64,000 nt of DNA, taken from the NCBI RefSeq assembly GCF_963675165.1, contig NC_087381.1:1674001-1738000 (forward strand), in the 5' to 3' direction. Positions 1 to 11,209 of this stretch are shown one piece after another. Numbering within the stretch: the first letter of the stretch is position 1; each line of letters starts with the position of its first letter. Origin of the DNA: Halichondria panicea (Eukaryota; Porifera; Demospongiae; Suberitida; Halichondriidae). Made by a program: the position numbers and the translations under genes. Below the pieces are notes generated by a model. The model was given only the letters and a program-made list of their open reading frames with translations. It had not been told where the DNA came from and searched no databases.

Positions 1-474
1 CTGCAAGAGTGAGCAGAGAGCTGCAAGGCTCTGCTGACTTGTAGCCATTAATTTTAGACTTGGAATTTTTGGCATCGATCGTTTTTAACAACAATCATGG
101 TTGATCATTACCCACTATTCGGTTGATTGCATGCAGCAAATTTATATCAACCGAGGGCATCAGCACCTGCGGTGTTTTCATTAAAAGAACTTTTTAGAAA
201 AGTATTGTATTACTAAGTAAAAGTTTTACAAAAATATCTGCTATATCCGGGCTAGCTTAGTCAGTGAGCGGTTGTCGGCTTTGGTTTAGCTCTATGGCCT
301 TGAGTCGGGCCTCCCTGACTGCATGGGAAATAATAAATTATTCGCATATATATATATATACCCCCATGACTAACCCTGCGTAACGTTCTCTGAGGCACTT
401 GAACTAGTTGTAGTAGGTGTAGCTCCTACGAGAAGTGAGAAGTACATAGCAAAATGAAGAAAACACTATCATAC
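1..474. other. AT-rich spacer, no gene seen
   Basis: No open frame of useful length or recognisable protein. It includes a short alternating TA run near 346-360. The last 35 bases belong to the duplicated stretch around the exon copy that follows. Confidence 0.5.
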
Positions 475-525
475 CTGATTCAGCAGTCAAGGGCAGAGGT
501 GTCTCGTAAGCAGGATCTCCCTCAC
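475..525 (-). CDS. Second copy of exon 2 of the death-fold-like gene
   Basis: A 51-nt minus-strand exon bounded by an acceptor (TAG before GTGAGG) and a donor (CAG then GTATGA). It is phase 1 at both ends and reads EGDPAYETPLPLTAES. The exon at 4581-4631 has the same length, phase and splice signals and reads EGDPAYKTPLPLSTES. The homology continues into both flanks (about 440-560 against 4560-4680), so a genomic segment was duplicated, not only an exon. Either copy, or both, could be spliced to exon 1, and the rest of the gene would lie beyond the left edge. I do not know the function. Confidence 0.45.
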
Positions 526-2145
526 CTACATTGTATATGGCATGAAAATTAAGACTATAGACTCTACAGTGCTAGCAGCCTAGAGAGTAAAATACCACAA
601 TAGGTAGTTGTACTTAAATGTATCTCAAGATTGGAAAATTTCTAAGAAATTGTGCTGATACCATTTTAGTGAATAAATAAGCTACAACATTATTTGAAAA
701 TATTTCCTCAAAAGTTGTTGTAGTGGAAAATCATTTTAGGTGAAAATGGGGGTGATCGTAAAGAAAATAATGTGTGTAACATCAAATATCTCCGGAACTA
801 AAGTATTTTTGGACAACTTTGTTGTATCAAAAAATAGAAAATTTATTAACAATTAATGTGCAAAAACAATTAGACCTTAGCCAACAAATTTGCTTGAGTT
901 CCGTCGCTAAGCGAAAAGGCACCCAAAAAACACGATAATTGAGTAGTAATCAGTGTGTAATCAGTGTGTGTACATAACAAAACCATGCATAATTATGTTA
1001 GATAAACTATTCAGGAATGTTGTGCCAGAGTTCCCTTACCTTAGCCAACAACGATTGGTCTTTTCCATCGCTAAGTGATTGTCCACTATAAAACATTTTT
1101 ACTTTTATATAAACCACCACATACCCACCACCTTTGGTTTCCATGAAAACAATTTAAGGTATATTCTTTTATCTACACATGCAATGGTATCAGCAAAATT
1201 TCTTAGAAATGTTCCCATCACAAGATATTCACACTTATGTACCAATACAATACCAGCAAAATTTGGGTTTTTCTACTCTCTACATCTACACTAAGATTAC
1301 CGGAAGTGTGTATTATTGACTTCATATCACAATTTATATGGGCCCTTATGGGCGTTAATGATATTCATAGACAGCGGTATTAGCACAAAATGGTACAGTC
1401 TATTTTTTAAAGAATAACTCTGCAACAATATAATTATAACAAGAAGTAATGAATGATAGAGAGTTGATGCGAAAATAAATAAGCTGATATAAAAATCAAG
1501 CTCTATTATAGAATGATGATTGAGAGAAACAAAATAAACAACTTCTTTGTTTACAGCAACTTTGATTTCTGGGCAAAATAGTTCTGAGGGTGCTGGACAA
1601 GTATAGACAGGCTAGACTATAAGACAACACTGGTAACTACTAGTGCAGCTCTTAAAAACACCTTTGACTCAGGCTTACATCAGATACAACAAAATAAACA
1701 TTGACAAAAATAAGTAACTTCAATTCTTGCCTGTCTGCCACTTGAGTATCCAAAGTTTCTTGAAAGTACATAGATAGCTAATAGCATACACTTGAAGTTA
1801 GTATTTCCAAAAAACTAAGCAGCTATAGCACTTGCTAATTTTTTTTTATAGATGGTCTTGTGCACTTACATCAGTACTTTTATTGGATATTGTCTGTTTG
1901 GTCCAACTTTGATTTCTGGGCAAATTAGTTCTGTTCTGTTCTGGATCCTGATGTTGCTTTAGTCAGCTCATGATCACTATAGCTACTATTACAATGACTC
2001 TGGAACCTGGCTTGCACTCCTGGGCCTGGGTATAGATGCTGGAAATACTGAAGAACTTGTTCAATTCTGATAGTAAACAGTGACGTCACAGAAACCATAA
2101 TTAAGTTTACGGAGCATTTCTGTAGTAGAGTAAGGCATCTATAAT
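526..2145. other. Non-coding AT-rich stretch
   Basis: Only short chance frames are visible. The phrase 'actttgatttctgggcaaa' occurs twice (about 1560 and 1907), so part of this stretch is locally duplicated. No RNA gene or protein similarity was recognised. Confidence 0.4.
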
Positions 2146-3182
2146 CAGACACAATGTATGTTCAGACACTCAAACAAGCAGTGATAAACATTTTTCTTTT
2201 GCACCATCTGATCAAGCATGTGTTACTATGAATGTATGCAAAAAAGAAATCAACTACTAAGTCTTCAAGAGCTGAAAATGTGCTAGTAAGTGTTTGATAA
2301 ACGGTAAGAACGGACAAAAAAATCGATCATCAGACACAACCTACCGTTTCTTCTGTAGGGGGATATGCTGAGAGTCACAGAGTAATTATGTAAGGACAAT
2401 AACTAAACAATAAAACCCCCAAAGTTGGAGTTGCAAACGCTTGTATGTCCATGCAGCAATTATTTCTGCTGAGTCATTCGCGTATCAATGATCAGACAGC
2501 AATGGGGTCAAAGATCAAAGGTTATTGGCATCTCACGTACAACTACCCAAAAACCTTTGACATTTGGCCCCGCAGTTACACATGGGATGCTAAGAACATT
2601 TGACGTTTGACCCAGTGGTGGATCCAGGAAATATGAAAGGGGGGTTCCAAACTACGAGCGCGCAGTGCGAGTAGTGAAAGTCGCGCGTAGCGTGAAATTT
2701 TTGGGGTTACGCCCACTTCCGGTCACACATGACTAGGTAAAATCCCAGGGGAAGTCCCATAATAAACTTGCGTAGAGCTAGCTAGCTCTGCCACGAACAG
2801 TCAACTAGCTAACCTAGGCTAGCCTGAACACTCCTTTGGCAGTTGATGCATCAGAACAACAGGTACAATCATTGAATCAAGCTACAATACTGATAAATAG
2901 CTACAATACTGATCGATAAATAGCTAGCTGGTAGCTGTAGTAAAGCCACAATAGCTTAGTCTGAAAGGGGGGATCCATGGCACCCTGGGATCCCCCCCCT
3001 GGATCCGCCACTGTGACCCCATTACTGTCTGATCATTGACATGCGAGTGACTCAGCAGAAATAATTGCATGGACATACAAGCGTTTTGTATTACACATGC
3101 TTGATCAGATGGTGCAAAAGAAACATTTTAATCACTGCTTGTTTCCTTAGAATGAGTGTTGTCTGAACATACATTGTGTCTG
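2146..3182. mobile_element. Fold-back element with a nested insertion
   Basis: The ends are inverted copies starting CAGACACAATGTATGTTCAG. The arms pair again further in (around 2420-2510 with 3014-3090, both holding the phrase tgtccatgcag/atgcatggaca and the words around CTGAGTCA). The apparent loop is filled by a second, younger element at 2613-3013. No transposase frame is present, so this is a non-autonomous element. Confidence 0.7.
2613..3013. mobile_element. MITE with CAGTGGTGGATCCAG ends and TGACC target duplication
   Basis: Starts CAGTGGTGGATCCAGG and ends CTGGATCCGCCACTG, which are near-perfect inverted repeats. It is flanked by the 5-bp direct repeat TGACC (2608-2612 and 3014-3018) and sits in the loop of a larger fold-back. 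A relative with the same ends and a different 5-bp duplication lies at 42465-42640. No coding capacity. Confidence 0.75.
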
Positions 3183-3196
3183 AATATTACGGTGGT

Positions 3197-3990
3197 CCAG
3201 AGAGTTCACAAGAGTACGATTGACCTTCGCTAGTGGACAGTATGATTGGCCTTCGCTAGTGGGCAGTACGATAAACCTTCGCTAGTAGAGAGTACGATTA
3301 ACCTTCGCTAGTGGAGAGTTCATTTTTTTCTAGTAAAAGCTCACCTTGTAGCTAAAAACCTTTACCTAGGTACATAGAGGGGTGCTGACCTTATATTTGA
3401 CCTTTGCTACACACAGATGCTATTTACTACTATAATATTAAAGAGCCATGCATAGCCTGCTTTGGACAGCAGGCACAACACTAGCCTATAGTAGGTTACA
3501 GTTGAACAGTAAGTTGAGCTTGTTTGTGTGCTGTTGTTTGTACCTCTACATGTACGTTGATCTAATACAGTCATTCCTACAGGCTACATGTTCTACTCTG
3601 GACTTCAATCTGGCAAAAGAAAAATAGTCCACTCAACACTGAACAGTCCTAGTATTAACTACAACAAATCAACATGTACTAGAAACAACAGCACACAAAT
3701 AAGCAACCATGCAGCTTAATTGCTTACTGTTCAACTGTAGCCTACTAGGCTAGTGAGTCACTAGGACATCTAGTGTTGTGCCTGCTGTCCAAAGCAGGCC
3801 ACGCATGGCTCTTTAATAATTATAGATAGCATCTGTGTGTAGCAAAGGTCAAATATAAGGTCAGCACCCCCCTACGTACATAGGTAAAGGTCTCTAGCTA
3901 GAAGGTGAGCTTTTACTAGAACTGTCCACTAGCGAAGGTTAATCGTACTCTCTACTAGCGAAGGTTAATCGTACTCTGTGAACTCTCTGG
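3197..3990. mobile_element. Fold-back element with subterminal 30-bp repeats
   Basis: Inverted ends CCAGAGAGTTCACA / TGTGAACTCTCTGG. The left arm carries four tandem copies, and the right arm two inverted copies, of a unit of about 33 bp with the core ACCTTCGCTAGT. Beyond these, both arms pair over roughly 250 bp, including the words for 'gctgaccttatatttgacc' and 'cagcaggcacaacactag'. No protein is encoded. Confidence 0.7.
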
Positions 3991-4047
3991 GCCGTTGAAT
4001 GCCTTACTCTATTTACACTAGTGAACAAACCACAATCATGATTGTTA

Positions 4048-4136
4048 CTAGCCTCGATCCCAGGCCGATCCGTCTCTAATTGAACGCTAGGTCGTAGCGT
4101 TCAATTGGAGACGGATCGGCCTGGGATCGAGGCTAG
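4048..4136. mobile_element. Near-perfect 89-bp palindrome (short hAT-like MITE)
   Basis: Reads CTAGCCTCGATCCCAGGCC and so on, then its own reverse complement to GGCTAG, with only a few loop bases near 4091-4096. It is flanked by ATTGTTA (4041-4047 and 4137-4143; 8 bp if the next C is counted). Shorter relatives with the same ends are at 43417-43463 and 55314-55360. Confidence 0.75.
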
Positions 4137-4252
4137 ATTGTTACATAACAACAAGGAAATACTACTCACTATGACACATAACCACAAGTACATGATTTGA
4201 AGCCAAATTTGGAGTCTTAGTGTAGACTGTACTGTCTAGGCTGCGCTGCAAG

Positions 4253-4532
4253 TAGTTGGGCAGAGCCCAACCGTCCCTGACGGGAGGTCGGGTTTCAAGC
4301 CTATGCCAGGATTTGTCTTGTAACACGCTGATAAAAGCAGCTATGAATAATCATTTTATTCTTATTATTCTGAAGTGGGTGTTAACCAATTTTACCTTGC
4401 TTGAGGTTGCGCAACCGGACGTGACACAGACCACAGTAGAAATGCTGCAATCTGATTGGGCTGCAACTACAAATCCTGACATAGGCTTGAAACTCTACCT
4501 CCCGTCAGGGACGGTCGGGCTCCGCCCAACTA
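4253..4532. mobile_element. 280-bp fold-back element
   Basis: Inverted ends TAGTTGGGC.GAGCCC / GGGCTCCGCCCAACTA, continuing inwards through the CCGTC..GACGG block and the 'ttcaagcctatg' block. It is flanked by CGCTGCAAG and GGCTGCAAG (8 of 9 identical), which looks like a 9-bp target duplication. Confidence 0.65.
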
Positions 4533-4580
4533 GGCTGCAAGCACTGTACATGTCGAAGGCATGTATATTTACTATCATAC

Positions 4581-5043
4581 CTGATTCAGTAGACAAGGGC
4601 AGAGGTGTCTTGTAAGCAGGATCTCCCTCACCTACATTGTATATGGCATGAAAATTAAGACTATAGAATCTACATGTCAAAGACATGTATATTTCCACAT
4701 TGACACATAGCGTACCTCTATGTTTGACAAGCTGCTGTGCCAGATCTTCGAGACCTAGCGGATCATTGTACAGAATGAGTACCAACGTATTGAATATCAA
4801 GGTAGCCTTTTCTTGACTAATAACCGTTTGCACATGCGAATACACGGCCGACATCAGTTTACTGGCTTTAGTGTAATCATCGATTCCAGTTGGGCTGAGA
4901 ATATTCCTTGCTGCCATTTCTCCCACTAACTTATTCTGAACCAGTAGATCAGCAAACACTTTGGGCACAGGAAGTGTGGACAGGGCCATGTTCAGTGTAG
5001 CAGTGAATGCGCGCAGTGTATCCAACTCTTTGTACTGGGCCAT
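4581..5043 (-). CDS. 5' exons of a gene with a death-fold-like (CARD-like) N-terminus
   Basis: Exon 1 is 5043 down to 4716: ATG, 109 codons plus one base, then the donor AGAG/GTACGC. Exon 2 is 4631-4581, phase 1 at both ends. The joined protein begins MAQYKELDTLRAFTATLN and is predicted almost wholly helical, with a run FADLLVQNKLVGEMAARN followed by three further amphipathic helices. That layout resembles CARD or other death-fold domains, which recruit partners by like-with-like binding; this is inference, not a strong match. The remaining exons must lie beyond the left edge. The start is the first ATG in the open frame. Fold-back elements fill the intron between the two copies of exon 2. 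Confidence 0.5.
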
Positions 5044-6613
5044 CTTCTAATTTCTAATCTAAAATACAATCAAGGCTGTAGGTTTGCAGGGGTGGCAAAT
5101 AACAACTGTTTACTAAAAAAAGGTCAACTGTTATTTCACATCCTCCGAGTACAGCTGTTTATGGCAACTTGTAACTTGCTGTGGCACCAACTCAGCTATT
5201 CATGAGCAGCTGAAACAAGCCAGAGGCGTATCAGAGCAAAGATATAGGAAGGGAAGGATTGGCAATGGTAGAAAATTTGAAGCGTGACACGTACTACGTC
5301 ATTGGAATGCATCACTTTGCCTCTACTTTTGTTGCCTCCAAACTATGGCAATAAAAATAACAGAGAGAACAAGTCATTATTAACTCTGAAAGAAGTCATT
5401 GATGACAGATGCAAGTTGACATCCCAAGAATCTGCCTCATGTTAAATACTGAGAGGGATTCTCAAAGTCAACAAGAAAGAGAGAAGCTCAGAAACAACAC
5501 TTTAATACTTAGACAATACTGCTTGTGTTCATGTCCATTCTCACATTTGATACAAGCTCTGGGCTTGTATGCACAAGAACTAGATAACATAGATAGACTG
5601 ATAGTACTGTAGCCATTATCAATATTCTCTGTAACATGTTCTGTACGACATTTTATCAATACCAAATTTTAATAAATTATCAACATTTCACAAGTCATAT
5701 AAAGTTAAAAAGTTAAACTGCCATAATAAGCTGCATAATGAACTGCTACTGCTGCTACTGCATGAGGTAGAGCTGGTGCTATACAACTGTACAGGTCTTT
5801 TGCATGTAACAAAGTCTTTCATTTCGTTTTTTAATATGTAGCCCAAAACAGTCAATCAACTCTTCCTTCTTCAGCTTCATAAATTTCTTCCAGCATACTG
5901 ATAGTACGATGAAGATCTAATAGTATGACTGTGTATGTGGGGACGGGGGGGGCATATGAATGAGTTAGTAAAACACTGTGGCACTGACCTGGAGCTTTCT
6001 ATCCCAGTTCTGTTTCTTACTATATAAGCCGATAATCAGGCCTTACACCTCCAGTCATATTTTCTGCAACAGACAAAAATTTAAAGCACAAAACCTGTGC
6101 CAGTTGATGGACCTGACATTGATGAACACTCTCATGAAGTCAGTATAATTTTAAAAGCATGTGTGTTTCTTAAAAAGGGAGCATAAAACGTCAGATGAAA
6201 TAAGCCATACGCAACACTACAACATGCAACACATTCTAAATGGTATGAATAGGCGATTTTTGCCTTTCAGTAGATCAACCTACATACATACAACCAGGAA
6301 AACTTGAAGAATAGTAATATGGATGAGTACTGTTTCTTAAAAAGGGATCAAACCTTGTAAATTGTAGTTTTTCTGTAGTAAAAAGTCTTTGTTTCTTTAG
6401 TTTTACAAACTGGCGAGATAATCTAACTCTAAATAAAGCACAACATCAGTGTAACACCATGAGAGGTCATGAGGCACTAAAGGAAGACCACAAACAGACT
6501 TTTTTTGCTTTTCGCGGGCATTCTGGCAGGAAAACAGGCGAGTCACGGATGGTTTCATTACAAAACTGCAGAAACACATGTAAAATGATCACGTGAACCA
6601 CTTCCGTTGCCAA
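5044..6613. other. Intergenic stretch upstream of the death-fold-like gene
   Basis: Should contain the promoter of the minus-strand gene ending at 5043, but no clear core element was recognised. It is AT-rich with short chance frames only. The words around 5233-5262 (agagcaaagatatagga) recur inverted near 8800-8830. Confidence 0.35.
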
Positions 6614-8794
6614 TAGAGCGGTTGCATCGACGTCATCGCATTACGTCATAAAAAGTTTTTGGAGGACAACCTCCCGAAAATTTACATGGCGGCTGCACAG
6701 AACTCTCAGTTTAGCTTTACTCTCTTAGCAGAGAAAGCGAATTAAGCAACGTTAATAGCTATAGACGATCAAAGGACCCCTACCTGAACTGCTGCAGAGG
6801 AAATGAGTTTGATGTAAGCTCTCATGCTTATAAATTATCATATGAATCAGGAGTGCATCATATCATATGGATAGATCTATGTCAATATCTGCTGGCTGCC
6901 TTTTAGATCTAGTCAGCAGCAGCTTTATATGAAGTACATACACAGTACATCTAAATGATCATAATGGCAGGGGAGCATAATTTATAGCGTACTTTTGTTC
7001 GGATTACCTTCTGATGTATGCACACACAACACATACAGGGTGTGCTCCTCCTCTCGATGATATGGTACAAAGATTTGGATGCTTGCTTCTGTCATCTTCT
7101 AAGCTCAATAATTAACAGTGTTGTTTTTTGTTGTCTTTTTTTGTCAATCTTGAGTCAACCAACATTCATTATTGCTCGACCCATATTAAAATTACTATTA
7201 ATGTTTCAGAGACCAGAGACGATGTCGGTAAAGGTATATACACTGAGCACATAATTAATACATGTACTGACACATGATAATCAATGTCAATTTTATCTTG
7301 ACTTTTGTCTCCATCATTCTCTGTGTGGGAGAAATTATGTAATCATGAGCACTCAAAGGAGGTACTGTATAATTATACGAGATGACGTGCGCCTGTGTAA
7401 TTAACAAGGCAACGTAACTTAGGAAAATGATGTGCACTAGCTATAAAGTAGTAGTAGTAGTACAGTGGAACCTCTGTTAACAACCACCTCTGAATAAATG
7501 CCAGTTGCTATATAACGGCCAGTCACTCAGGTCCCAAATGTGTACAAAACAACCTCTCAACAAAGACCACCTCTGTATAAAGGCCAAAACATTGTTCCCA
7601 TAGGTGTCCGTTATAGAGGGGTTCCACTGTATATTACCACTCAAATACATTTGCGATAAAATTACATTACATTGCATGCCATACGTTCAATTGACTGATG
7701 ACACATGTGCATGTCCTATCTCCTCCATAGTCAGCGCCTTGCACAGCACACATAATTTAGTTCAGACATAATAATAATCATAGCTTTAGAATTAACCACG
7801 AACGAATGATGAACAAGCAAAGGTCACAGCTAGCTTGAACTCAACTGTGTTTTATACTTAAGACAAAAAAATACTTGAGATAGAAAAATACTTGAGATAC
7901 GTATATATAGCTAAGTGTAGCAGGTAAATAATGGCCCCCGCACCACTCTATCAAAGGAAACTGTCACACTTATTTTTTCACCTCAAACTGAGTGTGCAGT
8001 GAGCTCGAGCATAGTTTTACACAAACTTCCCAAAAATATTATGGTGGCGCTTAAGTGCACAGCTATTATAGTGTTGAGTGCAATCTTTTAGTATATAGTA
8101 TGCAGTGGATCTACTGTACGGTTTGATTTTTTGTCTCTGTATTTTACAGCAGCTCTACAGTACGAATCAAATGCATGTGCATAATAAAAGAAAAGCCTAC
8201 TGCCTTGCATCTTTTAATTACAGCAACCGTTGGAGGACTTAAATAATGGAATTCAGTCAGAGTTGGCGCTGTAATTACAGCATAGTAACACAAAGAGCAC
8301 TTACATTAATTTAATACTGTGGTGATCGTGTCCCACACAATCCTCCCAGCCAGCAATGATCGATCGATGCCTGACACATGATGATCAGGGCACTCCTACC
8401 TTCACTTGAACATAATTATGGTAGCCATCTTCACACAGAGCTCAGCTTGTTCAGCTAGTACACTGTCAAGAAACAAGCAAAGGAAAACCTGAAAATTTTG
8501 TACTGAGATATAAATGTGTGAGAATAAAGTGAGAATAAAGCTAGTGAATTTCAGTGGATTTCCTTAGCTTGTACATTATGATGCATGCAAGTTTCTCACC
8601 TCAGCCTTCTCTGTAAGCTAAGGTAGACTTACAGTTACAATACTAGAGCACTCTGTATCCTGGATCATAGTTCTACTGTGCCAAATGGTGTCGAGTTCTT
8701 TGTGTACTTTTACATTGTTTACACCTGTGTTTTTGGAGGTTGTCCTCCAAAAACTTTTGTGCGTGGGTGGATGACGCGCGATGCAACCGCTCTA
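6614..8794. repeat. Widely spaced inverted repeat, possible 2.2-kb element
   Basis: About 60 bp at 6614-6674, starting TAGAGCGGTTGCATCG and including TTTTTGGAGGACAACCTCC, recurs inverted at 8735-8794 and ends CGCGATGCAACCGCTCTA. The pair could be the ends of a transposon or two opposite solo copies. No flanking direct repeat and no transposase are visible, and the interior is non-coding apart from the MITE at 7463-7629. Confidence 0.4.
7463..7629. mobile_element. Pogo/Tigger-like MITE with TA target
   Basis: A 167-bp element with ends CAGTGGAACC / GGTTCCACTG, flanked on each side by TA (7461-7462 and 7630-7631). This is the pattern of Tc1/mariner/pogo-type insertions. The interior has repeated 'caaccacctctg' words and no coding frame. 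Confidence 0.7.
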
Positions 8795-8954
8795 TCCTTC
8801 CCTCCTATATCTATGATCAGAGCAAAGGTCATCACTTTTTCTCAACAGTCAGCATGCGCATGCGCATCAGATAGCTCTGCCCACATTTAAAAACCATGCA
8901 TGGGGCCAGACCTTTTTCTCAAAGGGGGGAGGGGGAAGAGAGACAGCACTCCGT

Positions 8955-9566
8955 CAGAGGACAGAGGAGGTACGACATAGGTTGACCTTTTTGCTAATGA
9001 GTTACTCCCGTATTGCATTCCTGCAGCATGACAGGATGTCACGCCCACATTTACCTAGAGGAGGTGTGGCCTTGCGTCATAATTTATCATCAAGTTTCAC
9101 GGAGGAATTGTGAGTGTACGGAGAAAGAAGAGAATATACGGAAGCACAACACCAAAACTTGCTCTCCTAGCTAGCTAAAAGACTACAAACAATCATAGTA
9201 CTCTACAGTAGTTATAAATAATGCCTAGCTATATCCTGTGACATAAGATAAGAAAATGAATAGCATAGTCATTGTTGAAGAAATAAGCTATTAACTTACA
9301 GTGTAAGAGTTTGTTGTGCTTTCTATGGCTCCTGTGTTAATGTAACACTTATAGTAGATACTAAGATTGATAAACTAGTAGAAAATGCCTCTTGGAGAGA
9401 CTCCAGAAGAGATAAACACAAAGAACAGTAAAATAGCGCTGACGGTGCATAAAATACCTGCTGAGTCAACACAAATATCATGTGGGCGTGACACTTGTCA
9501 TGCTGCAGGAATGCAATACAGGAGTAACTCATTAGCAAAAGGTCAACCTATGTCGTACCTCCTCTG
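8955..9566. mobile_element. Fold-back MITE, CAGAGGAGG family
   Basis: The right end CCTCCTCTG pairs with CAGAGGAGG at 8962; a second CAGAGGA precedes it at 8955. The long arms share TACGACATAGGTTGACC, 'ctaatgagttactcc' and 'ttgcattcctgcagcatgac'. It is flanked by CACTCCGT (8947-8954 and 9567-9574). The interior (9060-9470) has no convincing gene. Confidence 0.75.
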
Positions 9567-10712
9567 CACTCCGTGTGCTCTTGGAATGTCAATAGGGAGG
9601 AGACTGTGATATTGGAGGTTATAAAAAAGGAGTAGATGTAGCAATAGAGTACAAGGGGGTATTATGAGACCTCTAAATGTGTCTGGCCCCCCTGTCTTGC
9701 AGTAATCTTGAGGGAGCTAAATAGCCTGTTCACTAACTATTATGGTCAATATGCTTTGCATGTAAGCAAAAAAAATTAGTGACAGTGCTTTGTTTGCAGC
9801 TAATGCTAGCATTTTAGTGTTCAAAGTGGTTTGGGTATTATGAGACAGGGGGGGTATTTACGAGACACCGTTGTAATTAATTAATTTTAACGCTAATTGG
9901 TTGTTCTAACATATCCTGGAACTTTTTGATATTAAAATATAGTGATTATTTTGACTATAAAAACAGTTACTCCTGTTTTAACTGATACCTAGTGAATTTT
10001 ACTACAAACATTTGGCACCCACTTAAATTTGGTCAATTAAAAATGTTTTTTCCAATTAAATTATGTACTTAAACAAACTATTGTGGTATCTCTGTCAACA
10101 CAAGCATACAACTCCAAATTTCTTTTGGAAAAAATACTAGAGTGGTAGTGCTATTAACTGCAGACAGAATAGCTGAAGCACTCCTGTTTTAAACAGCTGT
10201 CTCATAACCATCTCATAATACCCTCTTCTACTCTACTCGGCTGTAATCCAAATTTTATCATAGATTGAAAAGGAAGGGGATTGGAAACGACCAGGCCTCC
10301 CTGTGTAAATGGTTGAAACACTCCGTGTTATGATTTCGCGATCGCGATTATTTTTGTTTTGACCGTACTCTGGTTGTATTTCAACTGTTTCTAGCTCTCC
10401 TATCCACTAGCGATCACTCAGAGGCTGGGAGGTTACTCTAGAGAAGTAAGTTTACACCACTGACAAGCTCTAACTTGTCTAAGTCCGCTGTCTTTACTCT
10501 GTTTTTAGTTTTTGTTGAGTATAGCTTGAATTACTCCATGTCAACTTTTCTCTTTCCCTGCTGCGAAGCCTAAACCATAGATAGTAGAGGGGAGGGATTG
10601 GAAACATCACCGGTGACAAATGTATTTCCCTAGAGAATTCTGACACCATATGCGTGTTGCATTCCGCAAGTGATGATTGCGATTGATTGCGAGCCAGATT
10701 GGATCAATCGAA
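9567..10712. other. Non-coding stretch with a dispersed repeat
   Basis: About 9655-10215 has the phrase 'ggtattatgagac' twice and its inverse near 10205, probably an old fold-back. About 10270-10570 is a repeat found in inverse orientation at 33905-34195, sharing 'gattggaaacgaccagg', 'ctagctctcctatcc' and 'gaattactccatgtcaac'. No gene is evident. Confidence 0.45.
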
Positions 10713-11209
10713 GACAGAGTAATATTGAACATTTATACTTTATACCACCTGCAATAATGATGATAAGCTTGATAGGAAACATTATTCTAATTATCTGGTT
10801 TTGTACTTTATGGAGAAGGCAAATCACAAGGAGAAGAGATGTACTAAAAGAAATTGGATTGTTTATCACTCTATTCCTCATTACTATGCTTGTGTTTTTG
10901 ATGGGTTTTCTCCCTATCTTTTCATCTCGGTGGTTTACAGCCTTACAACAAACAGTTATTGCAACTTTTATATCGTTTTTCCCACTCCTAGTTTTTGGCT
11001 ACTTGTGCTACTGTAACAGCTTTCGTAGCCGAACAAGACATGTGAGGTTTGCCAATAACAGAGCAGATATCGAGACCGCTGGTCCAGGACTACGAAATGC
11101 TCCACCCTCCACTAGAGTCAGCCTACCTACGGACACAGCCGATCATGCTCCCAACTTCCTGAGCCCAAGCACAGCTGAGCCTTCAGAGGTGACGCCATTG
11201 ATAACATGA
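10713..11209 (+). pseudogene. 5'-truncated copy of the seven-helix receptor
   Basis: From about 10713 the + strand encodes only the last three membrane helices and the tail of the receptor found complete at 40324 and 51926. It begins near LYFIPPAIMMISLIGN, continues through IIWFCTLWRRQITRR, then a helix, TVIATFISFFPLLVFG, and the conserved tail (HAPNFLSPST, EPSEVTPLIT, stop). The first four helices are absent and upstream sequence is unrelated, so it cannot make the full receptor. The tail frame is undamaged, which suggests a recent or still-selected fragment, or an exon fused to something upstream that I cannot see. Confidence 0.65.

Noticed and set aside
247..325. tRNA-like or SINE-head-like stretch (TAGCTTAGTCAGTGAGCG)
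   Set aside because: It resembles an A box, but there is no convincing B box or T loop and no cloverleaf can be drawn.
3215..3320. CRISPR-like regular repeats
   Set aside because: The units are directly adjacent without unique spacers and recur inverted at the other end of a fold-back element.
4256..4615. 119-codon + frame
   Set aside because: It runs through the fold-back at 4253-4532 and over the antisense of a supported exon.
9385..9609. 74-codon + frame
   Set aside because: It is made of the right arm of the CAGAGGAGG fold-back.
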